Source: Porphyromonadaceae bacterium UBA4702 (GTDB taxonomy: Bacteria > Bacteroidota > Bacteroidia > Bacteroidales > Muribaculaceae). From it: a DNA stretch of 9,193 nt. The notes beneath the pieces were generated by a model, which saw nothing but the letters and a program-made list of their open reading frames with translations, was not told the origin of the DNA and made no database searches. Of the stretch, positions 1 through 6,736 are shown piece by piece (the stretch's first letter is position 1; every line of letters begins with the position of its first letter). The stretch is from the NCBI GenBank assembly GCA_002404675.1, contig DHKE01000073.1, forward strand, positions 1 to 9,193. The letters run 5' to 3'. Position numbers and translations under genes: made by a program.

Positions 1-1398
1 CTTGACTACATCCGCACCGGCATCAACGCCGGCCTCAACATCGACGCATTCGCTCCGCGTCTGTCGTTCTTCTGGGGTATTTCGATGAACTACTTCATGG
101 AGATAGCCAAGATGCGTGCTGCCCGTATGCTGTGGGCGAAGATTGTGAAGCAGTTCAACCCGAAAAACCCGAAATCACTCGCGCTGCGTACTCACAGCCA
201 GACTTCCGGTTGGTCGCTCACCGAGCAGGATCCGTTCAACAACGTCGGCCGTACCTGCGTTGAGGCTATGGGCGCCGTGCTCGGCCACACGCAGTCACTG
301 CACACCAACGCTCTTGACGAGGCTATCGCGCTGCCGACAGACTTCTCGGCACGTATCGCCCGTAACACGCAGATCTACATTCAGGAGGAAACATACGTCA
401 CCAAGCAGGTTGACCCATGGGCCGGTTCATACTATGTCGAGGCTCTGACCAACGAGATTGCTCACAAGGCTTGGGCTCACATTCAGGAAATCGAGAAGCT
501 CGGAGGTATGGCCAAGGCAATCGAGACTGGTCTGCCGAAACTCAAGATTGAGGAGGCTGCAGCACGCACACAGGCTCGTATCGACTCCGGCAAGCAGAAG
601 ATTATCGGTATCAACGAGTGCCGTCTCGAGCATGAAGACCCGATTGATATCCTCGAGGTGGACAACACCGAGGTCCGCAAGGAACAGTGTGCTCGTCTTG
701 AGGACCTCCGGGCTCACCGCGACAATGATGCTGTCAAGAAGGCTCTTGAAGCCATCACAGAGTGCGTAAAAGACCCGTCAAAGGGCAACCTCCTCGACCT
801 CGCAGTCAAGGCTGCCGGCCTGCGTGCCACACTCGGTGAGATTTCCGACGCTTGCGAGGCTGTCGTAGGTCGTTACAAAGCTGTAATCAAAACTATTTCA
901 GGAGTGTATTCAAGCGAAGAAAAGGGCGATGCCGAGTTTGACGAGGCTCGCCGAATGGTTGCCGATTTCGCAAAGCGCGAAGGTCGCCAGCCGCGTATCA
1001 TGATTGCCAAGATGGGCCAGGACGGTCACGACCGCGGCGCAAAGGTTGTCGCTACGGGCTATGCCGACTGCGGCTATGACGTGGATATGGGCCCGCTGTT
1101 CCAGACTCCCGCCGAGGCTGCTCGCCAGGCTGTCGAGAACGACGTTCACATCCTCGGCGTAAGCTCGCTGGCTGCCGGTCACAAGACCCTCATCCCGCAG
1201 GTTATCGCCGAACTGAAGAAACTCGGCCGTCCCGACATCATGGTGACTGCCGGCGGCGTTATCCCGGCTCAGGACTATGACTTCCTCTACAAGGCCGGCG
1301 TAGCTGCCATCTTCGGCCCTGGCACACGTATCGCCAAGAGCGCTATCGAGATGATACGTCTGCTCAACGAGGAGCGTGCTGCTGAAGCAGAGCAGTAA
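1..1398 (+). CDS. mutB: Methylmalonyl-CoA mutase large (catalytic) subunit, 5'-truncated by window edge
   Basis: Adenosylcobalamin-dependent mutase that interconverts methylmalonyl-CoA and succinyl-CoA in the cytoplasm, as part of the Bacteroidales propionate pathway. The frame is open from base 1, so the start codon lies outside the window; 465 residues remain of a family length near 715. The visible N-terminal part is the C-terminal portion of the TIM-barrel domain (for example [19 protein letters not shown] and [20 protein letters not shown]). The C-terminal domain is a B12-binding Rossmann fold with DGHDRG, whose histidine (codon 1027-1029) is the expected lower axial cobalt ligand, followed by [12 protein letters not shown] and the TAGGVIP and IFGPGT segments. 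It ends in TAA and a hairpin follows. The small subunit gene (mutA) would be expected upstream, outside the window. The identification is secure; the symbol depends on naming convention (mutB or scpA). Confidence 0.96.
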   Translation, partial: LDYIRTGINAGLNIDAFAPRLSFFWGISMNYFMEIAKMRAARMLWAKIVKQFNPKNPKSLALRTHSQTSGWSLTEQDPFNNVGRTCVEAMGAVLGHTQSLHTNALDEAIALPTDFSARIARNTQIYIQEETYVTKQVDPWAGSYYVEALTNEIAHKAWAHIQEIEKLGGMAKAIETGLPKLKIEEAAARTQARIDSGKQKIIGINECRLEHEDPIDILEVDNTEVRKEQCARLEDLRAHRDNDAVKKALEAITECVKDPSKGNLLDLAVKAAGLRATLGEISDACEAVVGRYKAVIKTISGVYSSEEKGDAEFDEARRMVADFAKREGRQPRIMIAKMGQDGHDRGAKVVATGYADCGYDVDMGPLFQTPAEAARQAVENDVHILGVSSLAAGHKTLIPQVIAELKKLGRPDIMVTAGGVIPAQDYDFLYKAGVAAIFGPGTRIAKSAIEMIRLLNEERAAEAEQ

Positions 1399-1427
1399 TT
1401 TCAAACTGAAATAATCCCTACGCCTAG

Positions 1428-1464
1428 AGAGGTTGCACCGCCGTATGTGTGCGGTGCAACCTCT
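1428..1464 (+). terminator. Perfect 14-bp hairpin after methylmalonyl-CoA mutase
   Basis: Arms 1428-1441 and 1451-1464 are exact reverse complements (AGAGGTTGCACCGC), with a 9-nt loop at 1442-1450. It starts 30 bp after the mutase stop codon. No T-tract follows on either strand, so it may act as a weak terminator or an mRNA 3'-end stabiliser. It overlaps a possible TTG start (1433) of the next gene, which argues against that start. Confidence 0.65.
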
Positions 1465-1480
1465 GTCTAAACCCAAGCAG

Positions 1481-2146
1481 ATGATACAGATCAACATTTC
1501 CGACCAGATACGCGCAGCTGCCCCCGGCCTGCGTGTCATTCAGTTTGAGGCTGATGTGCGCAATCAGCTGACTTCAGATGCCTTGTGGCAGGTTTTGCTC
1601 GACGAAGAGGCTGCTGTCAAGCACACTTACGCTATTTCCGACATTGCGCATCGCCCAGGCATAGCAGCAACGCGCAGTGCCTATAAAGCCCTCGGCAAAG
1701 AGCCTAACCGCTACCGCCCGTCTGCCGAAGCACTCTGCCGCCGTGCTGTGCAGGGGAAAGGGCTTTACCGCATCACGACACTCGTTGACATAATCAACAT
1801 TCTCTCTATGCGCTCTGGCTACAGCATCGGCGGGTTTGACCGTGACAAGATAATAGGGGAGACGCTGACGCTCGGAGTCGGCATGAACGGTGAGCCGTTT
1901 CAGGCCATAGGCCGTGGGCAGCTCAACATTGAGTTCCTTCCGGTATACCGCGATGCGGCCGGCGGAATAGGCACTCCGACATCTGACGCTGACCGCACGA
2001 AGTTGACCGAGGACACCACACGGTTGCTGATGACAGTCAACGTATACGGCGAGGAAATGTCAGATGAAGACTTCATCGGCCTGGCGAATCAGCTGCTGAC
2101 AGACTATGCGTCTGCCGAGAATATCAAGATACAGACAATCCGTTGA
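1481..2146 (+). CDS. B3/4 domain-containing protein (PheRS beta-subunit-like editing-domain homologue)
   Basis: A stand-alone 221-aa protein related to the B3/B4 domain of the phenylalanyl-tRNA synthetase beta chain. In the synthetase this domain carries the tRNA-editing site; the function of free-standing versions is not established. The family signature is clear: ATRSAYKALGKEPNRYRPS (residues 63-81), the following EALCRR, LVDIINILSM (101-110) and a late PTSDADRTKLTEDTTRLLM segment (166-184). I chose ATG 1481 (MIQINISDQ) because the longer reading from TTG 1433 begins inside the upstream hairpin and adds 16 residues of no family character. No signal peptide is visible, so it should be cytoplasmic. 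The next gene starts 18 bp downstream on the same strand, which suggests co-transcription, though I see no functional link. It could be a D-aminoacyl-tRNA or misacyl-tRNA deacylase-type enzyme; that is inference. Confidence 0.88.
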   Translation: MIQINISDQIRAAAPGLRVIQFEADVRNQLTSDALWQVLLDEEAAVKHTYAISDIAHRPGIAATRSAYKALGKEPNRYRPSAEALCRRAVQGKGLYRITTLVDIINILSMRSGYSIGGFDRDKIIGETLTLGVGMNGEPFQAIGRGQLNIEFLPVYRDAAGGIGTPTSDADRTKLTEDTTRLLMTVNVYGEEMSDEDFIGLANQLLTDYASAENIKIQTIR

Positions 2147-2164
2147 ACATCAGTTTATAACGAT

Positions 2165-3070
2165 ATGAAGAGCCGATTGATACTCGCATTGTGCATATTG
2201 CTTCCGTCGTTAGCATACGCTGATGTTTCATTCTCTCACACGCTGCCGGGGGAATATCAGCCCTCGCACATCCCTACGGTGATTTCTGATGACGATGCGG
2301 ACACCTTGTACGGTTACCGTATTGATGCTCAGACCGGCAGCATCAGCTTCGACATCTATGACGACAATTTCAATGTCGTGAAGTCGTTTTCCGCACAGTT
2401 GCCTGAATACTCCACAGACTCTTATTCCGGGTATGTGCAGCCCAATGTTTGGCTGTACTTGCCAAACGGCGCCATGTTCGGGGGCGCGATGTTGTTCAAG
2501 TCTTATTTTGGCTCGTCGGGCAAATATGAGTATATATTGCCGCAGACGTGTTCTGAAACCATAACAGACCAGTACGGAACGGTCTTCAATACGCCTGTCA
2601 ACGGCTTTTCAGTCAAAACGGAGGATGGCGCGGAGGTAATGTCTGTCCGCTTCCCCAGCGGATATTACGCGGCAAGCAGCATGATGCTGCAGATTCAGAT
2701 ATACAATCGAGGCAACCGCTTGAAGGCACTCGTACAGGCAAGAGACAAACAAGGGGAGCAGTACACTCTTGTCTATGACTTCGGCTCTGCCGATGCCGGA
2801 GCGAGGACTGTTGCCTGCTCGCCTAAACTTGTCAATATTTGTCCGACGCTTGTCAGCGAAGGTGAGGCGGTAAAAGTGACAATGGGAGAGGAGGTGGACG
2901 GCCCTAAGGAAATATCCGTCGTTTCCGTTGACGGCAGGGTGGTTTACAGCGTGTCCACATCCGACAACGTGGTGAGCATACCTGCGGCGTTGCTGCCGCG
3001 CGGCATGAACATCGTGAGTGTGACATATTCAGACGGCAGTCAGGAAACATCGCGCATCATGGTGCGCTGA
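2165..3070 (+). CDS. Secreted protein with T9SS-like C-terminal sorting domain, function unknown
   Basis: 301 residues. The N-terminus is a classical signal peptide: basic MKSR, a hydrophobic core LILALCILLPSL, and an AYA cleavage site at residues 17-19 before DVSFSH. The middle (about 20-235) is rich in Tyr, Ser and Gly with alternating hydrophobic residues, consistent with beta-structure. I recognise no enzymatic family in it. The last 60 or so residues have the layout of a type IX secretion (Por) C-terminal domain: VVSVDGRVVYSV, a proline/leucine turn (ALLPRG), then MNIVSVTYSDGSQETSRIMV ending at the terminus. In Bacteroidetes such tails direct outer-membrane translocation and are cleaved. 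It lies 18 bp after the B3/4 gene, so they probably share a transcript, and a strong hairpin follows. Export is well supported; the surface role is unknown. Confidence 0.82.
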   Translation: MKSRLILALCILLPSLAYADVSFSHTLPGEYQPSHIPTVISDDDADTLYGYRIDAQTGSISFDIYDDNFNVVKSFSAQLPEYSTDSYSGYVQPNVWLYLPNGAMFGGAMLFKSYFGSSGKYEYILPQTCSETITDQYGTVFNTPVNGFSVKTEDGAEVMSVRFPSGYYAASSMMLQIQIYNRGNRLKALVQARDKQGEQYTLVYDFGSADAGARTVACSPKLVNICPTLVSEGEAVKVTMGEEVDGPKEISVVSVDGRVVYSVSTSDNVVSIPAALLPRGMNIVSVTYSDGSQETSRIMVR

Positions 3071-3091
3071 CGCTCTCTTGCCGCATAAACT

Positions 3092-3130
3092 CGCCAGCCC
3101 CGGGAAGCTGTCGCTTTCTCGGGGCTGGCG
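3092..3130. terminator. Strong hairpin, probable bidirectional terminator
   Basis: Arms 3092-3102 (CGCCAGCCCCG) and 3120-3130 pair perfectly over 11 bp. The stem continues inward through GG/TC with one bulged T, then AAGC (3105-3108) with GCTT (3113-3116) around a TGTC loop. It starts 21 bp after the secreted-protein stop. On the minus strand it lies 27 bp beyond the end of the 51-aa ORF, so it can serve both converging units. Neither side has a strong T-tract, apart from a short AGTTTATG on the minus strand. Confidence 0.75.
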
Positions 3131-3157
3131 GCGTTGATACTTGGCTCATACAGGCGG

Positions 3158-3313
3158 TCAGTTAATTATTATGCTGCCGGAGGACAACTCTGTGTAGTAG
3201 TTGTATGTCCGCGAAAACTGACGGATGAAGTCGAGTGTCGAGCTGCTCGGCGACTTTACGCTGGTATGAGTGTCTCCATACAGGAGCTGGTCTGTTGTAG
3301 AGTCTATTGTCAT
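3158..3313 (-). CDS. Small 51-aa ORF, putative Bacteroidales small protein
   Basis: An ATG-to-TGA frame on the minus strand gives 51 residues: MTIDSTTDQLLYGDTHTSV, then KSPSSSTLDFIRQFSRTYNY, then YTELSSGSIIIN. The composition looks protein-like: a Ser/Thr-rich polar N-terminus, an amphipathic TLDFIRQFSRTY helix and a hydrophobic C-terminal IIIN. The ORF fills most of the gap between the sigma-factor terminator (3368-3403) and the hairpin at 3092-3130, as expected of an independent small gene. A near-consensus promoter box lies 26 bp upstream of the ATG. The TLxFIRQFxRxY pattern resembles short uncharacterised Bacteroidales proteins I recall, but I cannot confirm this without a search. No signal peptide, transmembrane segment or cysteine is seen. 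Two longer overlapping frames here look like arginine-rich or random shadows. Confidence 0.6.
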   Translation of the reverse strand: MTIDSTTDQLLYGDTHTSVKSPSSSTLDFIRQFSRTYNYYTELSSGSIIIN

Positions 3314-3338
3314 AGGCAAAACGCTTTAGTGTTGTACT

Positions 3339-3366
3339 CAATAGTATAACGCGCTGTAAATACAAA
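3339..3366 (-). promoter_or_regulatory. Possible promoter of the 51-aa ORF
   Basis: Read on the minus strand, TTTG (3366-3363) is followed after 16 bp by TACTATTG (3346-3339), one mismatch from the Bacteroidetes -7 box TAnnTTTG. The 16-bp spacing is shorter than the usual 19-21, so this is a weak call. The position is right: transcription would start about 20 nt before the ATG at 3313. Confidence 0.3.
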
Positions 3367-3367
3367 T

Positions 3368-3403
3368 ATTGCACGCCAGACACAAATCTGTCCGGTGTGC
3401 AAT
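3368..3403 (-). terminator. Hairpin terminator downstream of the ECF sigma gene
   Basis: Arms 3368-3381 (ATTGCACGCCAGAC) and 3390-3403 (GTCCGGTGTGCAAT) pair over 14 positions with 12 Watson-Crick pairs. The other two positions face T-G and C-A on the minus strand. The loop is 8 nt. On the minus strand the run after the stem is T-rich (AATATTTGTATTT), fitting an intrinsic terminator for the sigma factor about 50 bp upstream. A second, weaker inverted repeat (GATGCC 3421-3426, GGCATC 3448-3453) overlaps the sigma stop codon. Confidence 0.65.
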
Positions 3404-3451
3404 TAATTCGTTTCCTCAGGGATGCCCTCGTCGTTTGCGGCCGGGGAGGCA

Positions 3452-4042
3452 TCAAAGCGTCAGCACGATGTCTTTTTCTGCCGCAATACGGCGTAGGTTG
3501 AGTATGGCATACCTCATGCGTCCCAACGCTGTGTTGATGCTGACATTCGTGATTTCAGCTATCTCCTTGAACGACAGGTTCTGGTAGTACCGCATGTTAA
3601 GAACTTCGCGCTGAAGCGGCGGCAATTCCTGTATCAGGTACTTCACGTCTTTGAGTATCTGCTCCTGTATCAGCACATCCTCAATTGTGTCCTCGCAAAG
3701 CTCTTTGCGGTTCAGGATGTCAACATCCGAAAGGTCGGCTGACTGGAGGTTCTCCGACTTTTCCTGACGGTAGTAATCGATGATGAGATTGTGCGCGATA
3801 CGCGAAATCCAGGCAAGAAACTTGCCGCTTTCCGTGTATCGTCCCTGCTTGATAGTCATGATAGCCTTGACGAATGTCTCCTGAAATATGTCGTTTGCCA
3901 CATCTTCATTCTTCACCACGCGGAGGATATAGTTATATACCCGCACCTGATGACGCTTGAGGAGAGCGTCAAAGGCCTCGTTGCTGCCATCTATGTAAGC
4001 CCTGACCAGTTGTTCGTCGGTCATCGCCTTGTTATTTACCAT
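3452..4042 (-). CDS. ECF-type RNA polymerase sigma factor (sigma-70 family, RpoE-like)
   Basis: 196 residues, a normal ECF length. Region 2 spans about 24-92 and includes DIFQETFVKAI (51-61), the core-binding/-10 helix, and KFLAWISRIAHNLIIDYYR (74-92). An acidic linker follows (SADLSDVDIL, EDTIEDVLIQEQ). Region 4 spans about 138-187: ELPPLQREVLNMRYYQNLSF, then KEIAEITNVSINTALGRMRY, the -35-reading helix-turn-helix. No anti-sigma gene lies beside it: the neighbours are a 51-aa ORF and a hydrolase, each with its own terminator, so it is an orphan ECF factor and probably monocistronic. It has its own near-perfect housekeeping promoter and an untranslated leader of about 110 nt. I kept the first ATG (MVNNKAMTDEQ); the ATG at residue 7 is a possible alternative. 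The regulon cannot be told from the sequence. Confidence 0.95.
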   Translation of the reverse strand: MVNNKAMTDEQLVRAYIDGSNEAFDALLKRHQVRVYNYILRVVKNEDVANDIFQETFVKAIMTIKQGRYTESGKFLAWISRIAHNLIIDYYRQEKSENLQSADLSDVDILNRKELCEDTIEDVLIQEQILKDVKYLIQELPPLQREVLNMRYYQNLSFKEIAEITNVSINTALGRMRYAILNLRRIAAEKDIVLTL

Positions 4043-4134
4043 TTGATGATTGTTGTATACGTTAAGTAGTTGTCAATCAATAGGCAATAGTCTTTTTGGG
4101 GTTTATCGGCTTGTTTTTTGGTTCAGTTCATGCC

Positions 4135-4149
4135 TCGCCTCGCGGGCGA
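4135..4149 (-). promoter_or_regulatory. Small hairpin at the 5' end of the ECF sigma leader
   Basis: TCGCC (4135-4139) and GGCGA (4145-4149) form a 5-bp GC-rich stem with a 5-nt loop. It falls within a few bases of the start expected from the promoter at 4159-4190, so the mRNA would begin almost directly with this hairpin. It may protect the 5' end or modulate expression. The remaining 85 or so nt of leader are A-rich and contain a minimal ATG-AAC-TGA frame. Confidence 0.35.
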
Positions 4150-4158
4150 AACACAATG

Positions 4159-4190
4159 CAAAGATAATGCTAAATGCTCCAATTCGCAAA
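4159..4190 (-). promoter_or_regulatory. Bacteroidetes consensus promoter for the ECF sigma gene
   Basis: On the minus strand TTTG (4190-4187) is followed after 20 bp by TATCTTTG (4166-4159). Both boxes and the spacing match the Bacteroides primary-sigma consensus TTTG-N19-21-TAnnTTTG with no mismatch in the fixed positions. Transcription should start near 4152, giving a leader of about 110 nt before the ATG at 4042. Confidence 0.8.
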
Positions 4191-4202
4191 TTTTCTTACA
4201 AT

Positions 4203-4242
4203 AAAAAATTCACTGCCTCCGTTATTGCGCGGCGGCAGTGAA
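4203..4242 (-). terminator. Intrinsic terminator of the alpha/beta hydrolase gene
   Basis: On the minus strand a 9-bp stem (TTCACTGCC, 4242-4234, with GGCAGTGAA, 4217-4209) is extended inward past one mismatch by three G/C pairs. It is followed at once by TTTTTT (4208-4203). This is the clearest rho-independent terminator in the window, about 35 bp after the hydrolase stop, and it insulates the hydrolase from the sigma promoter just beyond. Confidence 0.85.
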
Positions 4243-4277
4243 CCATACACTTCTATGTTACAAACAAATTATGGAGC

Positions 4278-5534
4278 TTATTCTGTTACCTTGCCAACGG
4301 TCAATCCCATGCGTCCTCTCAGGAATGACAGCACCTTTTCCCGCTGGTTCACAAGGATAAAGTGGTTCTCGTCCTCGGTGAAGAAGATGCCGGCATCCAC
4401 GCCCATCTTGGTCAGCCACTCGGCTTGCTGCGGCATCAGGCTGGCAGAACTGTCCTTGCCTCCGCCTACGAAGTTGACTTGGCACGGCACCCGCTTCAAG
4501 TCCTTAAGGTTGCACGACACTGTGGTTATGCTCTTGAAATCCTTGGCGTGAGGTGAGTGCATCGCTGCCATCACCGCGCTGCCTCCGTTTGACAGGCCTA
4601 TGAGGTGCAGCTGGCTGAGGTCAAATTTGTACCCCATGCGTTCCAGCGCAGGTATGTAGAAAGTGAAGATTTTGTCCACGTCATCCTGCCCGAAAATGCC
4701 CATCGTGTCATGAGAGCTGATGCTCAGCACTACGCAATTACCCAGGTCTTTCCAGATGCCCTGATACAGCTGCCAGTTGCCGAGGAAGCCGTGGCAGAAC
4801 ACCACGAGGGGATATTGGGCCTCCTTGTCCCAGTCCTCCGGGTTGCAGATATATACAGCGTTGTTGTTGCCGCCCTCGTACTGGTTGAACGCTTGCGGGT
4901 ATACGCCCGAAATCGGGTTGTCCCAGCCAAGGTTGTCATAAGGGTAGAAGAAGTTGTCCTTCTTGCCGCTGGCAATGTCGTTTTCTGCCTGTGCGGTGAT
5001 GAAGTCGCCGATGCCGAAAGGAGACATCAGCGGCTTGGCCAGCTCCAGATGGTTGAGAGCGAAATGCGTAAGCTCCTCTTCCGGGACAAAGGTGCTGAGG
5101 AGGTACTGTGACATCGGCGGGTGCACGGCCTCGCCGTTCTCGTCTAGGTATACCAGACGGACGCGGTCGCCCGAATCAATGCGGTAACGCGGCATGGCTA
5201 TCCACAGAGCCACCAGCATGCAGAGCCAAATGCCGCGCATCACCCATTTCTGCACACGCGGCGAGAGACCTTCGCTCATGTCCTCGTCTCCGCGCATGAG
5301 GTTTTTCAATGGCTTCTGCCACAGGCGCAGCCCCAGCATCAGGACGAGAATACTGTAGAAATGCGAGGCGAAGCTGAAGAACACCACGAGCAGCAGCGCG
5401 GACACGATTAGTTTCCATACCAGCGCACGCTTGGTTATTATCACATCATCATCGTCGTCGGCATCAAAAGCCGGGTTTGCGTCAGGCATGACGTTTGGCG
5501 ACATGTCCGTTTTCGCCATCTTTTCCTTTGTCAT
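4278..5534 (-). CDS. Membrane-anchored alpha/beta hydrolase (esterase/lipase/peptidase-like)
   Basis: 418 residues from the ATG at 5534 (MTKEKMAKTD). An upstream in-frame ATG at 5675 is rejected because a promoter (5567-5598) lies between the two. Residues 1-35 are polar with a DADDDDD run. A long hydrophobic stretch at about 38-72 (WKLIVSALLLVVFFSFASHF onward) may be two helices, and a further helix lies at about 98-114 (RGIWLCMLVALWIAM). The catalytic part has VVFCHGFLG (oxyanion region, 244-252), the nucleophile elbow GLSNGG with Ser315, Asp361 in GGGKDSS and His391 in DENHF, which form a plausible triad. Basic residues after the long stretch would place the domain in the periplasm if there are three helices; that is inference. 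Substrate unknown. It is transcribed alone, divergently from the RpoD-like gene. Confidence 0.85.
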   Translation of the reverse strand: MTKEKMAKTDMSPNVMPDANPAFDADDDDDVIITKRALVWKLIVSALLLVVFFSFASHFYSILVLMLGLRLWQKPLKNLMRGDEDMSEGLSPRVQKWVMRGIWLCMLVALWIAMPRYRIDSGDRVRLVYLDENGEAVHPPMSQYLLSTFVPEEELTHFALNHLELAKPLMSPFGIGDFITAQAENDIASGKKDNFFYPYDNLGWDNPISGVYPQAFNQYEGGNNNAVYICNPEDWDKEAQYPLVVFCHGFLGNWQLYQGIWKDLGNCVVLSISSHDTMGIFGQDDVDKIFTFYIPALERMGYKFDLSQLHLIGLSNGGSAVMAAMHSPHAKDFKSITTVSCNLKDLKRVPCQVNFVGGGKDSSASLMPQQAEWLTKMGVDAGIFFTEDENHFILVNQREKVLSFLRGRMGLTVGKVTE

Positions 5535-5846
5535 AGTCGATAGTTTTTTGGTTTCATATTCGGCTGCGAAAGTACATAGAAATCCGCGAACTGCCAATAC
5601 TGCCGCAACATTTCCGCGCAAAACACCGCAAGACGCATGATTGGCGAAAAAATATTGCGGCTGCTGAACAATCACGCTGAAGCGATGTTATATCAAAGTG
5701 AACAAAAATTGGATAGCAGCGAAAGATTGAGGTATCGTGCTTGAATCCTCCTGATTAAGGAAGCAGCCACCGCGCAACAGGCAACACCAAAACACGCACC
5801 GAACCGACACTTGTCCCCACCTATCCTCAATGAAATACCAATACTG
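5535..5846. other. Divergent intergenic region between the hydrolase and the RpoD-like gene
   Basis: 312 bp without a credible gene. It contains the hydrolase promoter (5567-5598, minus strand). I could not find a good TAnnTTTG box for the plus-strand sigma gene, so that gene may use another promoter class or a degenerate box. Frames here are extensions or shadows: the plus frame from TTG 5811 and the minus frame ending at 5688 show no family character. Confidence 0.5.
5567..5598 (-). promoter_or_regulatory. Probable promoter of the hydrolase gene
   Basis: On the minus strand ATTG (5598-5595) is followed after 20 bp by TACTTTCG (5574-5567). The -7 box differs from TAnnTTTG by one base, and TTG matches the -33 core. 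Transcription would start near 5560, just ahead of the ATG at 5534, and this is the reason for choosing that start over the in-frame ATG at 5675. Confidence 0.6.
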
Positions 5847-6713
5847 ATGAGACAATTCAAGATCATTGCACAACCGGGCGAAAGAGATTTTGTCCTGAAC
5901 ATCTACCTCGCGGCAATCAGCAAATTTGATTTGCTGACTCCTGATGAAGAGATTGCATTGGCGCGGCAGATGAAAAAAGGTGGGAAACGCGGCAAGGCGG
6001 CACGCGACAGACTCGTGTGCTGCAACCTCCGCTTCGTCGTCTCCGTGGCACGGCAGTACCAGACTCGCGGCATGAACATCGGCGACCTCATACAAGAGGG
6101 GAATGCCGGGCTGATCAAGGCGGCAGAGAAATATGACGAGACTCGCGGCTTCAAGTTCATCTCATACGCCGTGTGGTGGATACGCCAGTCCATACAGCAG
6201 GCCATCAGCGAGAAGTCCGAGCAGATACGTCTGCCGCAGAACGTCGTCATGATGATAAACAAGATACGCAAGGCCACCTCCGAATTTGAGCAGAGCAACC
6301 AACGCCGCCCCTCGGCAGAGGAGCTGTCGAAAATGCTTGACATACAGCCGGCTCTGGTTGAAAACCTGATGAAATCAGCCGTGCGCGGAGTGTCAATGGA
6401 TGCCCCTGTGTCAGATGATGAAGGCCGTCAGGCACTTGTTGACACCATGTCGAGCGGCGAGGAAAGCATGCCTGACGAAGAGACAAACCGCCAGTCGCTC
6501 CACACGGAGGTCGAAAATGTGCTGCAGCAGCTCGGCTCTCGCGAGAGCGAGATACTCAAGATGTCATACGGCATAGGCCGCAAGGAGATGACGCTTGACG
6601 AGATCGGCACACGCTTCGGCCTCTCTCGCGAGCGCGTCCGCCAGATACGCGAGAAAGCGTTGCGCCGCTTGCAGAGCAACGGCCGCGCCATGTCCCTCCG
6701 TGGCTACCTCTGA
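5847..6713 (+). CDS. RpoD-like sigma-70 factor (primary-type architecture, diverged paralogue)
   Basis: 288 residues from ATG 5847; MRQFKI matches the MRQLKI start I recall for Bacteroidetes RpoD, whereas the longer frame from TTG 5811 adds unrelated residues. Region 1.2 is at about 14-45 (LNIYLAAISKFDLLTPDEEI). Region 2 is at about 58-121: NLRFVVSVARQYQTRG, DLIQEGNAGLIKAAEKYDET and GFKFISYAVWWIRQSIQQAI. Region 3 is at about 127-180 (IRLPQNVVMMINKIRK, RRPSAEELSKMLDI). Region 4 is at about 228-277, ending in LSRERVRQIREKALRRLQ. Like other Bacteroidetes primary-type factors it lacks the long region 1.1. Compared with my memory of the housekeeping RpoD, region 3.0 differs (SEQIRLPQN rather than SRIVRLPLN) and region 2 carries several changes, so I think it is a second, group 2-like factor. 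It is monocistronic and ends in a strong hairpin. Confidence 0.92.
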   Translation: MRQFKIIAQPGERDFVLNIYLAAISKFDLLTPDEEIALARQMKKGGKRGKAARDRLVCCNLRFVVSVARQYQTRGMNIGDLIQEGNAGLIKAAEKYDETRGFKFISYAVWWIRQSIQQAISEKSEQIRLPQNVVMMINKIRKATSEFEQSNQRRPSAEELSKMLDIQPALVENLMKSAVRGVSMDAPVSDDEGRQALVDTMSSGEESMPDEETNRQSLHTEVENVLQQLGSRESEILKMSYGIGRKEMTLDEIGTRFGLSRERVRQIREKALRRLQSNGRAMSLRGYL

Positions 6714-6736
6714 TTTCTCCCGAGACCTCTGATAAC

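Noticed and set aside
910..1539. 209-aa minus-strand frame opposite the mutase C-terminus
   Set aside because: It is antisense to the conserved B12 domain, runs through the hairpin, and its translation resembles no family; a shadow of GC-rich coding sequence.
3134..3349. 71-aa plus-strand frame
   Set aside because: It starts just after a terminator with no promoter box, its composition is Cys/Val/Arg-rich, and it is antisense to the 51-aa ORF.
3162..3455. 97-aa minus-strand frame between the sigma gene and the left hairpin
   Set aside because: It is Arg/Pro-rich, crosses the sigma terminator, and competes with the better 51-aa frame.
4605..5111. 168-aa plus-strand frame opposite the hydrolase
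   Set aside because: It is antisense to the catalytic domain, whose Ser/Asp/His motifs are all on the minus strand.
5535..5675. 47-residue N-terminal extension of the hydrolase
   Set aside because: A promoter (5567-5598) lies within it, and its residues show no conserved character or signal peptide.
5811..5846. TTG start of the RpoD-like gene, 12 residues upstream
   Set aside because: ATG 5847 gives the MRQFKI N-terminus typical of the family; the extra residues do not fit.
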